NCBI RefSeq assembly: GCF_943734655.1
Contig: NC_071355.1
Location: 78,319,449-78,383,448, forward strand
Direction: 5' to 3'
Source: Sabethes cyaneus
Taxonomy: Eukaryota; Arthropoda; Insecta; Diptera; Culicidae
DNA length: 64,000 nucleotides
Positions 32,026 to 42,925 of this stretch are shown here, in pieces (position 1 is the first letter of the stretch; each line of letters starts with the position of its first letter). Under the pieces are notes generated by a model, which was given only the letters and a program-made list of their open reading frames with translations, was not told the origin of the DNA and made no database searches. A program made the translations under genes and the position numbers.

Positions 32026-34475
32026 GACGGTAATTTATCTGCGGCACGCTGATTGTAAGTTTTTGTTTGCAAGACTTTCACAACTAGTAAAATGATCGCG
32101 TGTAAGCAGTAACATTTGTCTGTCATAGTTAAAGGTCACCGATGTGAATTGAAATAATCCAATGTAAATTTTAAATGTGTAAGCTTCGAATAGAAATATA
32201 ATTCGTTGATTGTCATACATGAGCGTGTTCCACGATTGTCGCACTTACTCGACTTTACTGATATAAAACATGTAATACAAATAACCTTTTAATGGTTCTC
32301 AAAGTATTCAGTACTACTCGTTAAAATTAGCGAGCAAAATGCACTTTTGTCTTCAAACTAGGAAATGACAATAATATTTTTATGATCCGAAGCAGACTCA
32401 GACGTATTGAGCGATGTTTGAAAATGACTCGCGAAATATTAGTTGCACATCTTCGTTATTACTTCCAGGTTATTGAAGCACGTATGTATTTCGTTTTTCT
32501 AATGCATATACCAGCCCACAGACACTAATGTCTGAACAGAAATGCGAAAAAATCAATACTTCCGGGCTCCGGAAGCCGCATTTGGCAGGACAATAGAAAC
32601 CGTTTTATATTGCGACTAGGGTACAACCCATTATCCCCTTCTTAGTACTAGACACGAGTACTGTTGTGAATTCATATCACTCACATGTGTAGTTCAGCAT
32701 GAACTATGCAACACTCATTATGGACAGTGGCCCAGAAATCGTGTAATAAATAATAGCTATAGGTTGTACGCGTTTCTTAGCAACAATAGGCTAGTAAATG
32801 TGATGTAGGTTGGGCCAATCCCACAGACCCAAGCAAAGCATCGTACGAGATGATTTACTTACTTGTAAGAAGCCAAAATGGATCATTAGTCAGTCGCAAT
32901 TCGCACCGAAGGCAACTGTTCAGGTTGAGTGCCAAAGGAATTGAACAAGCAAGCAAATTTACCGTTTACAATTCAATTATTTATGCATTATGAGAATAGG
33001 GCAGCCTAATTTGTTGTTTTTATTCGTGGTCCGGAGAACGATTAGATAATTTGTGAACTACATACTTTAGTCTAAAGAACATTGGTACAATAGTAAATAA
33101 ATTCACTTTGATTTAACAAACACATTGTATTACTACTGCTACAAAATACATTCTCTGATGCTAATGAAATCTCAAACAAATTATCTTTAATGAAGAGACG
33201 TTCAGACGTTGAACCAGCTGTACAAAATAATTTGGTTAACTTGCATCTCTTTATTCATTAGCATAAAAAAAATTACTGGTCTGTTACGTAAGCCTTCAGC
33301 TTACGGGACCGTGGTTAGAAAGTGGAAGTGAAAACGGAATGACCATCAAATGAGATTATCTATTAAAGCTTGTGAGATAAAGTAAGGTTAGATGCATTAT
33401 ATTAGTGCATATTTTTTCCGTATAATACACAAATACGGGTACATTTGATTATTTTACCGATTAATTTTTTATGATTAATTTTTTTTAATATTAAAATATG
33501 TCAGGTCTTGTGATACCTAACGACTATGTGAACAAGTCCAGTACCTTAACTGCTTTTGAAGCCGGCATTATGGATGTTCATCCACAAAGTACAGTCACAA
33601 ATTGCCACCAACAGATGGTCCTAGCTGTCAATGCAATCATCATCATATGCATTATTTATTCCCAACATTGGCCATTAACAAGTTTTGTTTTGAAGCATAG
33701 GGTTGAAGAACTTTGAGCACGTCGACTTTTGTATTATTAACGGGAAATTAACAGTCATTAACTTTTCGCCAGAGAGCCCAATTTCGGAAGTAGTTTATGG
33801 GCCCTAAAGCGGGGTTCTGTTTATAGAAATGTGTTCACTGCATTCTTCTTGCCAATCTGAACACAGTGAATATATTTTCATGAACAAAATGTTTGTTTCA
33901 AACAAAAAAACTGCTTTTGAAATTTCCAGAATTAATAACGACTAATTTCACCTAAAGCCACTTAAAAAAACTGCTGCACAAACGCATGGAATACTTGTCG
34001 AAGCTTACGGTGAACATGCCCTTAGAAAAGCACAGTGCTTTAACGAGAAATTAGTCATCATCTTTAAATAATGGTTACGATGATTGCTTTGATTGTATTA
34101 GTAAATATTGCTTTAACAGCAATTTTTCAAGTGCATTCTGTTAATTTGTTGTAATAAATGATATCCACTACTCACCTCATTGATAATGTACTGAATAGAA
34201 CTTAGTTTGTTCAAAAGTGAATTCCTTTTGATGAGAAAACTGCTTATGGCAGAGTTACCGCAGCATAAAACATAAATCTTATAATAAATACTCTACACTA
34301 ATTTCATCCTGTAACGCACTTTGTTGAGCAAATGCTATTAAAACCAGGCGAATGTTTCACTTGAAACTGAGTTTCCAACAATATTTATTCTTAGCACCAC
34401 CAATTTAAACAGATTTTGTCCCAATTGGTCGAATTTTCTCAAAACATTAAACCGATCAAGCACCTAATGCACCTA
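32026..34475. other. Gene-free AT-rich stretch
   Basis: No gene is recognised. A 72-codon + frame at 33498-33716 contains a short hydrophobic stretch, but a convincing donor is absent. It is not annotated as an exon. Confidence 0.4.
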
Positions 34476-34735
34476 ATAGACCAAATCAAGGTGACGTCAT
34501 TTGGCAGATACTGGTGCCATTGTTTACAAACAGACCGCAGAGTCCAAGGTTTCAGCTGTTTAAACGGCAAGTTTGTTGTTTTAACAGCCTTATGACTAAA
34601 TTGAAAAAGCCATAATTATGCCTATAACATGTTAAACACAGATGTTACATTCGATATAAACGAAAAGGAAAATTTTCCAAAATGTAAACAAGGGCGTCAG
34701 TATCTGTCAATTGACGGTATGATGTTTTGGTCTAT
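34476..34735. mobile_element. MITE with ~38-bp imperfect terminal inverted repeats
   Basis: ATAGACCAAATCA (34476-34488), then CAGATACTGGTGCC and TTGTTTACA, are mirrored by TGTAAACAAGGGCGTCAGTA then TCTG and TTTTGGTCTAT ending at 34735. No coding frame is present. Confidence 0.65.
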
Positions 34736-34750
34736 CGACGTTTGTACAAA

Positions 34751-34899
34751 TGTCGACCAACATTTGAAAGGGGCGGATAAGCCAACTGTCAAGCAGAACG
34801 AGTGAGAGTTATTTTTTGCTGGAGCAGCAGAGGAAAATGAACTCTCACTCGTTCTGTTTGACAGTTGGCTTATCCGCCCCTTTCAAATGTTAGTCGACA
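34751..34899. repeat. Near-perfect hairpin, 61-bp arms and 27-bp loop
   Basis: The left arm begins TGTCGACCAACATTTGAAAG and runs through GGGGCGGATAAGCC and AGAACGAGTGAGAG. The right arm (34839-34899) is its complement with only two mismatches, so it is young or under constraint. The loop is AG-rich. It could be a very short MITE or a small-RNA precursor; the sequence alone does not decide. It follows the neighbouring MITE by 15 bp. Confidence 0.85.
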
Positions 34900-35001
34900 A
34901 ATAGGTTTCTACATGCACACAAAAAAATCTGCGCGTCCAGCCTACGTAAAACATGCATAGTTTTCGTCCACCGAACTTTCACTAAAAAATTAATAAAATA
35001 C

Positions 35002-35033
35002 ATACAATACAATACAATACAATACAATACAAT
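35002..35033. repeat. (AATAC)n pentanucleotide microsatellite
   Basis: Six tandem ACAAT/AATAC units. Confidence 0.9.
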
Positions 35034-35995
35034 GTTTAAGAAGCTTGTGCATGTATTAATCGATTTGCCGGCAAATCTAATTAACTTTACCAATTTTACT
35101 TTTAGAAATAAAATCCTGATTGCAAACTAAATGGTAACATAATTATCAATGCAAATGAACGTGTCGTTTTTTAGAGTGCTCCCACACACAAGACAAAGGG
35201 AAGCTTTCGTGTTCCCTCGTTCACATTCTCTTTTGCGTGAGATTTCCGAAACCAACATTTTTCCAGTGATGCCGTGTAAGATACTGAGTACACACACAAT
35301 ACATTTGATTGTTTGTCGTTTGCAGTTCTTACTCTATTCGGAAACCAATGTGAAGATGAAAAGATTAATTTAGTTTCATGATCATTAATTTCACCTTAAG
35401 AAGTTCAACAGTTTAAAAATGATGATTTTAACGTTGAGTGCAGGGTTGATTGGTAAACTAAAGTGCCTACTGGTCAGTGGAGTTGCGCGGCCAACTAGGG
35501 TCGGTCAACACCAGGCTTCATTTTGCTGATCTTATATACATATACAGAGATGCAGAGCAATCTGCTTCTCTCAACGATCAAATGCTTTGATTTTCTGTTC
35601 TGTTCATGTTCTGTTTTCTCTTACGACCACCCATCTTGCGCAGAAGGGAGCACAACTATAAGCAGAGCTAATCTTTTCTTCGCACACTGGAGACACAAGA
35701 CTATTTGCTCCGTGTCCCAGAGAGAATATGCGACAAGCTATTACATGGACTGGAACGATTTGCTCCGTGACTTTGAGAGCATTCGTTCGGTAGCGCTCCG
35801 ACAAAAAAAGAAAGATGAAACCAAACTGATGCTCACTCGGCGGCAGAACAAAGCAATAAAGCACAGCAAAAGCAACAAAAAACTCGTCGCGCCGGAGAAG
35901 GTAACTTCCGACTGAGAGAGAGCAACTCGTTTCGTCTTCTGTGCTTTACCCATAAAACGCCGAGAAATGAGTGTTTTTGCGGAGCACGGCAGAAG
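35034..35995 (+). other. Unassigned region with a possible upstream exon at 35523-35900
   Basis: A 130-codon frame opens at 35523. Its last ~45 codons encode a strongly basic stretch (LRQKKKDETKLMLTRRQNKA...NKKLVAPEK) and end at GAGAAG|GTAACT, a reasonable splice donor at 35900. A phase-0 end here would fit the phase-0 microexon at 39765. The upstream half of the frame looks like random sequence. The exon idea is inference; the region could equally be an unknown repeat. Confidence 0.25.
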
Positions 35996-36285
35996 CCTGC
36001 TCAACACACTACTCGGAGAGATTTCTCCATCACGCAGCTGGCAAAAATCGGGAAGCTACGCTTGGACGACCATGTCGCAAAGACGTTGTACGACTGTGCA
36101 GTGAAATCTGTTCTCTTGAAGAACCCCACTGGTACCAGGAATAGAAGGACCCAACGTGGTAAGTAGTTCAACCAGGTTGAAGTCACCTTGCATGTAACGA
36201 GACGCTCAACGAATTAGCGACGAGTAGCCCAGGACCGAGTACAATGGAGGGAAATTCTTGAACCAGCCCAGTTCTATGCTGATAG
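35996..36285 (+). pseudogene. RTE-A C-terminal fragment
   Basis: Translation gives AKIGKLRLDDHVAK (36042-36083), LLKNPTGTRNRR (36113-36148) and VAQDRVQWREILEPA (36226-36270), the conserved end of RTE-A proteins. Its continuation is split by the SINE at 36286. An inverted, closely similar copy lies at 37915-38065. Confidence 0.75.
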
Positions 36286-36747
36286 GGGGGCTCTGTAACC
36301 GCAAGGTTACCGAGTCTGCTTTGACAAGCGAATGGTCGTGGGTTCGAATCTAAGTAGAATCAGGCCATTCGATGTCAAAGTGACTTTAGCATGGGTTTAT
36401 TCTCAGGCCCCTCATCAGCCTTCCTTCATGCTGAGTTCTACATTATCCCGAAGACGCTTCTTATGGTTAGTATACTGGTATGAGGACCTATTGAGGTAAT
36501 GGTTTTAAACCTCATGAGGACTCACTAGTTCTAACTATAACGAGGCGAAACAGGTTTGGTATAGTAGGACATGCTCGAAGCAAGGGTAAAACCCTCATAC
36601 ACATAAGCACGCATAAAAAATATAAGCTTATCGTTTACTCAATAACGATAAAGCACAGAAATGCAGTGCAGAATACAGCATACACCCGGGCAACATTACA
36701 ATAGATCAATAATATTGTGGTCAAAGTAATAAGCCCATACAAAAAAA
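36286..36747 (+). mobile_element. tRNA-derived SINE (copy 2) with 10-bp target duplication
   Basis: Same family as 29246-29711 and almost the same length. The B box GGTTCGAATC is intact at 36341-36350, and a CATACAAAAAAA end closes it. ATGCTGATAG flanks it exactly (36276-36285 and 36748-36757). It landed in the 3' end of the RTE-A fragment. Confidence 0.88.
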
Positions 36748-36757
36748 ATGCTGATAG

Positions 36758-37560
36758 ATGAAAGTATGCACAGCTTGCATAATGTTGGGTGAGAAGCGGA
36801 GACAGGTGATTGGGTTGTGACTAATCGGTCCTTGAGTGTGTAGATTGAAAATAAACAGCCGTGTTGATGTACAATCAACGAAAGCGAAACGTGGTTCCAA
36901 GTTTTTAATCGTTTATTTAAGGACGATAAAAACTTCCTAAAATTAATTGTAATATTCATCTTAGGATGTTTACTGTTTTTTTTTGTAATTAATTTAGCTT
37001 ACGTTTAGTGTTTTCTATGTCCAAAAACTTCCTTCCTGTAGTTCTTTGTTCTAGTACCTTTCCTGATTTGTCTTTGGTTTCCTTCACTTCCTCCTCTATT
37101 AAGTGTTCCTTGTAATAGAATTATAGTTTAATTAGCTCACTTCCTAATTGTATGTTTCAGTAAATATCATACCAGTTCGTGTTTTATGTACCACTCAGCG
37201 CAATTTAGGTTAAGTTAGTCGTATACGTAGCATAGAGTATAACCTAGTATTTAAGCTTTAGTATGTAGATAATTTAAGCATTAGCTTGTAAGTTTTTTCA
37301 GAATTATCACATAAGTATTTTAAGCGCTACGTAGTATTTAAGTATGAAATTTAATTTAATTCACAAGAGAACTAACCAAACCGCGTGTAAAATGATTTGC
37401 ACTTTTTTGCCTTCTCGTGTTCACTTTTACCGACGATGACATTTGCTACGCCTGGGTTGCCAGTTATCTTGAGTTGTCCCAAAAAGTGAGGCGCGCCGAC
37501 CAGGGGTTCGTCACAAGCCGGTTCTTCATCATAAGCATCATCTACGTGCACAACTCTCAC
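36758..37560 (-). other. Possible 3' end of an LTR-type or other retroelement, antisense
   Basis: The complement strand ends a frame at 37372 (62 codons from 37560, with an acidic DDAYDEEPACDEP stretch). It is followed by about 550 bp of AT-rich DNA with AATAAACG at 36909-36916 that could be a poly(A) signal. This is the layout of an ORF end plus LTR or 3' UTR. No terminal repeat pair could be paired by eye, so the assignment is weak. A host 3' exon is an alternative. Confidence 0.2.
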
Positions 37561-37699
37561 CTCGGGAATTCTGATGACGTCGTTTCAGCGCACAACAGTG
37601 GACCAAACTGGACTGAACTACTAACTAGTGACGAATAAGATGCGCTCAAAACTCGCTGCTATGAACAAAATTCGGTACCAAAACTGCGCTGTAGGAAGA

Positions 37700-37914
37700 A
37701 TAATAACTAAATGAAATCCAGCCCAGGAACAGTTGGAACATCATCGAATCAACTGAAGTTCCTCAATGAAGTAATCTAGGTCCTACATTTTTCTTGTTTT
37801 TACAAACTACCTGGCAAAACTGAAGGTCTACGGTAAACCACGCATCTTTCCCGATGACAACGCTGTCTTCTATCCCAGTCCAGATAATGGATCTATTCGT
37901 AACCAAATCATTTC
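37700..37914 (+). pseudogene. Reverse-transcriptase fragment of another non-LTR lineage
   Basis: Over two frames the sequence reads VPQ.SNLGPTFFLF (37758-37800), then LAKLKVYGKPRIFPDDNAVF then YPSP (37812-37880). These are motif B and a damaged motif C, with F(P)DDNAVF where F/YADDTA is expected. The 'FADDTAVFYP' style differs from both the Jockey-like and RTE copies in this window. Confidence 0.55.
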
Positions 37915-38065
37915 CTGATATGCCTGGTACCGGTGGGGTCCTTGAAGAGAACAGATTTCACAGTCGTACAACGACTTTGTGACGTGGCCATCACAACGTA
38001 GCTTCCCGATTTTTGCCAGGTGCGCGATGGAGAAATATCTCCGAGTAATGTGTTGACCAACCCTA
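37915..38065 (-). pseudogene. RTE-A C-terminal fragment, inverted twin of 35996-36150
   Basis: The complement strand reads HLAKIGKLRCDGHVTKSLYD then C (near 38020-37960), over 80 percent alike at DNA level to 36005-36140. It may have come from the same source copy through an inverted duplication, or from a second insertion. Confidence 0.7.
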
Positions 38066-39510
38066 GCTACTACTTACTACTACTTCACCAGCCGAGAGCC
38101 GGGGTGACTCTTGCCGTATCATGAATTCTTCTCCATTGTACTCGGTCCTGGACTACTCGTCACCAATATTCGATGCGCATCTCGACACACGCAATTCGGC
38201 TTCAACCTGGTTGAGCCATCTAGCACGTTGGGCCCCTCTATTCCTGGTGCCGATGGGGTTCTTGAAGGGAATGGATTTCACTGCACAGTTGTCCGGCATC
38301 CTTGCGACGTCGCCGGCCAACCGTAGTTTCCCAACTTATGCCAGGTGTACGATGGAAATCCTTCCAAGTAGTACCTGCAACTCGTGTTTCATACGCCTAC
38401 GCCACTCTCCGCTATCTGTTTATACTCCGCCAAAAATAGTCCGCAACACATTTCGTTCAAATACGGCAAGTGCACGTATGTCTTCCGTAAGTAAGTTACT
38501 GTCTCAAGTCCGTAGAGAACTACCGGTCTGATTAGCGTTTTGTACATCGTCAGCTTTGTGCGGCGGCGTATGCTCCTTGATCGAAACGTCTTGCGAAGGG
38601 AAAGTAGGCTCGATTTCCAGCTTGAATGCGTCGTTGGATCTCCTTACTCGCATTATTGTCGGCGGTGACCAGAGATCCCTAATATACGAATTCATCAACC
38701 ACTTCCAGTTCATCGCCGTCAATAGTCACTGTCCGTAGAAGGCAAACGTTGCTTTCTCTAGAGCCTCTTCCTACCATATATTTGGTTTTCGACCCATTGA
38801 TTTTTAACCCTATCCTACTAGCATCTGTTTTTAGTCGAGGTGGTCTGCGAAGGCTAGGAGTTGCCTACTCTTACCGTAGCCCTCTGCGCGCTTCGAAGGA
38901 ACTTGGGAGTGCCCCCGAAACACGCACATAACACATCACTCGCTCTATGGTGGCTTTGATCAGCCGCGTCAGTTTGTCTGGAAAACCGTTCTCGTGCATT
39001 ATTGGCCATGGGTGTTCGCACTTGACTGCATCGTATGCTGCTTAAAAATTCACGAAAATATGATGCGTGAGAACGTTGTATTTCTGACATTTCTGGAGGA
39101 TTTGTCGGAGAGTAAACATTTGAATCCGTAGTAGCACAAGCCCCCCTAATACTGCCCTACGCATTCTTTTGCTATTAGGGATAGACGACGCAACAAAATC
39201 TGAGAGAGCACCTTGTAGGCGGCGTTGACCACCGTAATCCCGCTGTAGTTACAACAATCTAGCCGGTCGCCCTTTTTGTAGATGAGACAGACTACGCCTT
39301 CCATCCACTCCTCCGGTAGTTTCTCCTCCTCCCAAGTCCTTGAAATTCTCCTGTGAAGTGCCGTTGCTAGCGGTTCTTGGTCATATTTGTAGAGTTCTGC
39401 CGGGAGTCGGTTCTTTCCGGCGGCTCCATTGTTCTTCAGCTTCAGCTGTAAGATCGGGCAATCAGCCCCGTGAAAACTAAGGTTGTACACCAACAGGGAA
39501 GGAGGCACAG
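38066..39510 (-). pseudogene. RTE-A element, RT to 3' tail
   Basis: Reading from 39508 down: LKNNGAAGKNRLPAELYKYD, then EEEKLPEEWMEGVVCLIYKK and NYSGITVVNAAYKVLSQILL (39440-39180). After decay and frameshifts come palm remnants near 39110-38900, DGDELEVVDEFVYI (38720-38680) and the C-terminal GHVAR..-like block (38350-38180). The YADD region is lost. It ends in an AGT-rich tandem tail (38067-38092), the usual RTE 3' signature. Upstream (39510-39600) a GGGAAGGAGGCACAGTG leader resembles 21645-21665. Confidence 0.8.
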
Positions 39511-39764
39511 TGTTGCATCGACACTATTAGATGGCAGCCTCATCAGGAGACTCGGTAGTGTAGGCCCTAGTACGGCTACCTATCTAGAACCAACTGTGCA
39601 GCTACAAAGCTATAATTTTCTATGCACATGCGAATTCCGCCACTGATTGTCACGGTTAGAACCATAACAGTTAACAGCTGTAATTTATTTATGGTTTAAT
39701 TAGCGGGATGTTAAAGGTTAGATTTTAAGTTAACATACATTTTCAGTTTTTTTTTTCTCTACAG
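39511..39764. other. RTE leader remnant and probable intron end
   Basis: To about 39600 this resembles RTE-A leader sequence. The last ~25 bases (TTTTCAGTTTTTTTTTTCTC then TACAG) are a strong polypyrimidine tract and 3' splice site for the microexon that follows. Confidence 0.5.
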
Positions 39765-39809
39765 GTTCTAGGTCTACTGGATCACGATAAAGACGTTGGC
39801 AATCTAATG
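39765..39809 (+). CDS. Candidate host microexon (15 codons)
   Basis: Exactly 45 nt lie between a textbook acceptor (polypyrimidine run ending TACAG) and a textbook donor (AATCTAATG|GTAAGTAT). Only one of the three frames is open; it encodes VLGLLDHDKDVGNLM and is a whole number of codons, so the exon can be skipped or included without frameshift. It is not part of any recognised transposon. I do not recognise the protein. The gene would be on the + strand with long introns; it could be alternatively spliced, as phase-0 microexons often are. Confidence 0.6.
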
Positions 39810-42122
39810 GTAAGTATAATTAATTCTAGGTTAAGGCTTAATTGCGGTATAGTGGTAAGTATAGTTCTACTGCATCTACTAACCGGCGAATACTTCGAGC
39901 ACTGTTTACTTCAGCGCAACTGTTTCTATATAGAATAATAGTTTTTTATAATCAACTCAACTTAACTGATTGTTTTAATACATGTTTTAACGATCCGATT
40001 GATATGTTTTTCTTACTACTGAAACGTAAATAGACAATGTCGTTATTTTACCACCAAGGGACTGTCAGGTGTTCCACTGTTCAAATTGACGGAACCAGAG
40101 GTTCGGCAACATTTAGAATGTATTAATTGAGGGCGAAGCAAACGTTTTACAGATCGCAATAAATTTAACAACATATTGAAATACTATGCAAAAACCATCC
40201 AAAAATCAAAAAGTTAACATAACAGTCACTAAAGCTTCTTTGATCTATCATAAACAAGTTTTAGTAACTGACACAGATAAAAATTTAAGACACAGATCAT
40301 GAAATAGGTACAATAAATTCGATGTAACGTTGTTACAAGTTACTGTTCCAATTTTAAATAAATTTTTTATGCTTGAAAATTTTAGTTCCATATTTTTTAG
40401 ATTATTAAAATGCCGCTTTTCCAAAAAAAAGAACAATTGCACAAAATTACAGCATTTCTAAATTTTGATAGTACTTTTTCCATGGAATTGCTTTGCTATA
40501 CGAAAAAAAAACATTTTCAGAATAAAAATCAAGTTGTTGTCTCCGATAACAGTCAAAAAACTTAAGTCAGGAACTGCTCATTGTTGTCCAATCAAGCTTA
40601 AATTATACGCAAAACAAAAGCGTCCACGCAAACCAATCAATGGCCCGTTCCGCTAGTGTTTTTTTTTCACCATGCACTGCTAAATTCGACAATTCCAACA
40701 TGCCTTGGTTGGTTGATCACGTTCCTCAATGGAGGAATTTGACCTTTCCATCCGAACACTCCCCATTCAAAACGCGCGTGGCACGTCAACGTCCAACCTT
40801 CGATTGTACGTTACCTACTGCCGCCGCCTGGTGGGCTTCAAAGCCAATTGAAGCCATTCAAGAGTCCGACGAACTTACCTGGAGAAATAAAAGAGAAAAC
40901 ATCGAATCAGACTTCTTTAAATTTACAGTATAACTAAACAACACACAAAACCATAAAATTAGATAAAAGTAAAATCAACCGTAATTGAACTCTAAACGCC
41001 GTCTGCCTCCATTGAGACGCTTTCTTGCGCAAAACACCACAAATTACTATGATTTGTCTTCGCGTTGGCCTTGTGGCGTAAAATGTTAAATCTAGGTATG
41101 TAAGTAAACTATAAAGCAAATGCATTGCCTAAGCGAGCAGCTATCAACGTGACTTGGTACGGTAAACCTCATTAAAGAGACATTGCATGATTGTCATTAC
41201 CGGCGCGTTCGGAAAGTGCACTTCTGTTTCCACATCTCACTGACTGCTGAACGGAAACGATTCGAATTGTGGCCAACTAGACATCTAGGAGGTACCTAGG
41301 GACGCGAGACGATTGTCAAACTATCCAAATCAATTAGTTAGCTGTATGCAGTGTTCCTCGATGCTCTGTCTAGCAAATATACAAAGAGCGAAAGTAAGCA
41401 AAGCCAAATTTACGCGTAAATTAGAAAGTCTATCGCACCCCCACATGAACATAACTTTCGGTGACAGTTGTGGTCTTCCATGTAACGGAATCGATCTACG
41501 ACCCGATTGCTAGCTGTTACTGTAACTAATCGCCACATTACGTCAGGTGTGATTTTAGTACGCATCGTTGCATTTTATGCCTCACTTTTCTTCCTATGAT
41601 GAAAGTCATACTCACCTACCTAATTAATCGTGGGACTTTCGTTCTTTTCGCCTAATAAATTATGGAGTTTTTCAACAAAGATTTATCTAGACAGCCGTGG
41701 GGCATCGAATCGGAACAGCTCAGTTGCAGCAAATCATAAAATGTTACAAAATAATGAAGTTTCCATTTCTACAAGTTGTAGGCTACAACCTGAAATAGGT
41801 TAACTCTACTGACTGAAGAAAACGAAGTAAAAAGTGACTAAGCCTACCATCATGAAATGATGGTACCGCGAAATATGACATAAACCAGCGTAAAGTGACC
41901 AATCTCAACGAGCACTAGAAATGCACCCGATCACCGGAAATACCAGATATATCCTTTTACAAATCCAATAAAATTTCCAAGTCATCCCGTCTGAAATGTT
42001 CAATCAAAGAGAGTAGCCTGTATTCCTACCAAAAGATAGAAACCATTTCAACTCGAACAAAATCGCAACTCTGGAGTCGTAAGTGCTAGCGAAAACATCT
42101 GGTTCCGCACCAAATGTACAAT
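39810..42122. other. Probable intronic or intergenic AT-rich DNA
   Basis: No gene is recognised. A 97-codon frame at 40640-40933 is open on the + strand but has no supporting splice sites or domain. Another GTAAGTATAG donor-like site lies at 39852-39861, echoing the real donor at 39810. Confidence 0.4.
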
Positions 42123-42126
42123 GATT

Positions 42127-42160
42127 GATGATGATGATGATGATGATGATGTTGATGATG
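42127..42160. repeat. (GAT)n microsatellite
   Basis: About ten GAT/ATG units with one GTT interruption. Confidence 0.9.
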
Positions 42161-42589
42161 AGATAATTTTTTTTTATGATTTTTTCAAAACATAAATTGT
42201 ATATTTGCTGCACGTCTCAGCGTTACATTATTAATACTAAATGTACCGAAAGTGTACAGAGTGTTACTTAATTCGATGCAAAAATTTTAGGAGGTGATAG
42301 AAGACCATATTTGACGAAAAAATCCTTCTACGCATTTGGTCGAATCTAAATCGTTACAGAGTTCTTAAACATTTGTAGTTTTCGCTTCTGTTTTGTTTTC
42401 AATTAGCTCTAGTACAAAAAGTGTGCTAACTAGTTTAATTCTGTTACTTTCATCCGAAAGCTGATAAAATTTTATACTGCTAATTGTCTTTACACTTTCT
42501 ATTTAATGAAATTTAATAATATTTAAAGAGATACATAAGCAAAAAAAAAAGGAGAAGATTTGACAAAAACGTGGTGCTCCCATTAAACG
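42161..42589. other. Gene-free AT-rich stretch
   Basis: No feature is recognised, apart from an A-run at 42541-42550. Confidence 0.4.
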
Positions 42590-42925
42590 AGGGGATGTCC
42601 AATCGGCACCAAACTTAGGGCTTTTGCTTACTGACCTAAAACGAACAATCGGGCAACATTTGGTTCAAATCGGACAAGGACGTGTAATCGTCTCAGGACT
42701 CGGACACTTCGCATGGAATGAAATGACCCATATAAAAGTCATTGTATGTTTGTATACTCATATGTTCGTATCCTCCTCCACAACTCCTAAACGCTTGGAC
42801 CGTTCTTCATCAAACTTGACCCGCGTGTTCCTTGGAATAATTAAACTTGTAGACAAACAGGGGGACGTGGACCTTGACGAGAGGGACAGGCCCCAAAAAA
42901 CGTTTCTCTTGCCTAATACTTAATT
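42590..42925 (+). repeat. Interspersed repeat sharing a motif with 57.8 and 58.2 kb
   Basis: CACAACTCCTAAACGCTTGG then GACCGTTCTTCATCAAACTTG (42779-42819) resembles CATAACTCCTAAACACCTGT (57835-57854) and CATAACTACGAAACGCCTGG (58263-58282), each followed by 'GTTC(TT)CATCAAATTTGGCA'. The family is an undetermined mosquito repeat; the 99-codon frame across it is not trusted. Confidence 0.5.

Noticed and set aside
33498..33716. 72-codon frame with a hydrophobic segment as a host exon
   Set aside because: An acceptor-like CAG lies just inside the start, but no donor ends the frame and no family is recognised.
38121..38531. 136-codon + strand frame
   Set aside because: It is the antisense shadow of the RTE-A C-terminus encoded on the - strand.
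40640..40933. 97-codon + strand frame as a host exon
   Set aside because: No flanking splice consensus in the right frame, no domain, and an abrupt poly-T inside.
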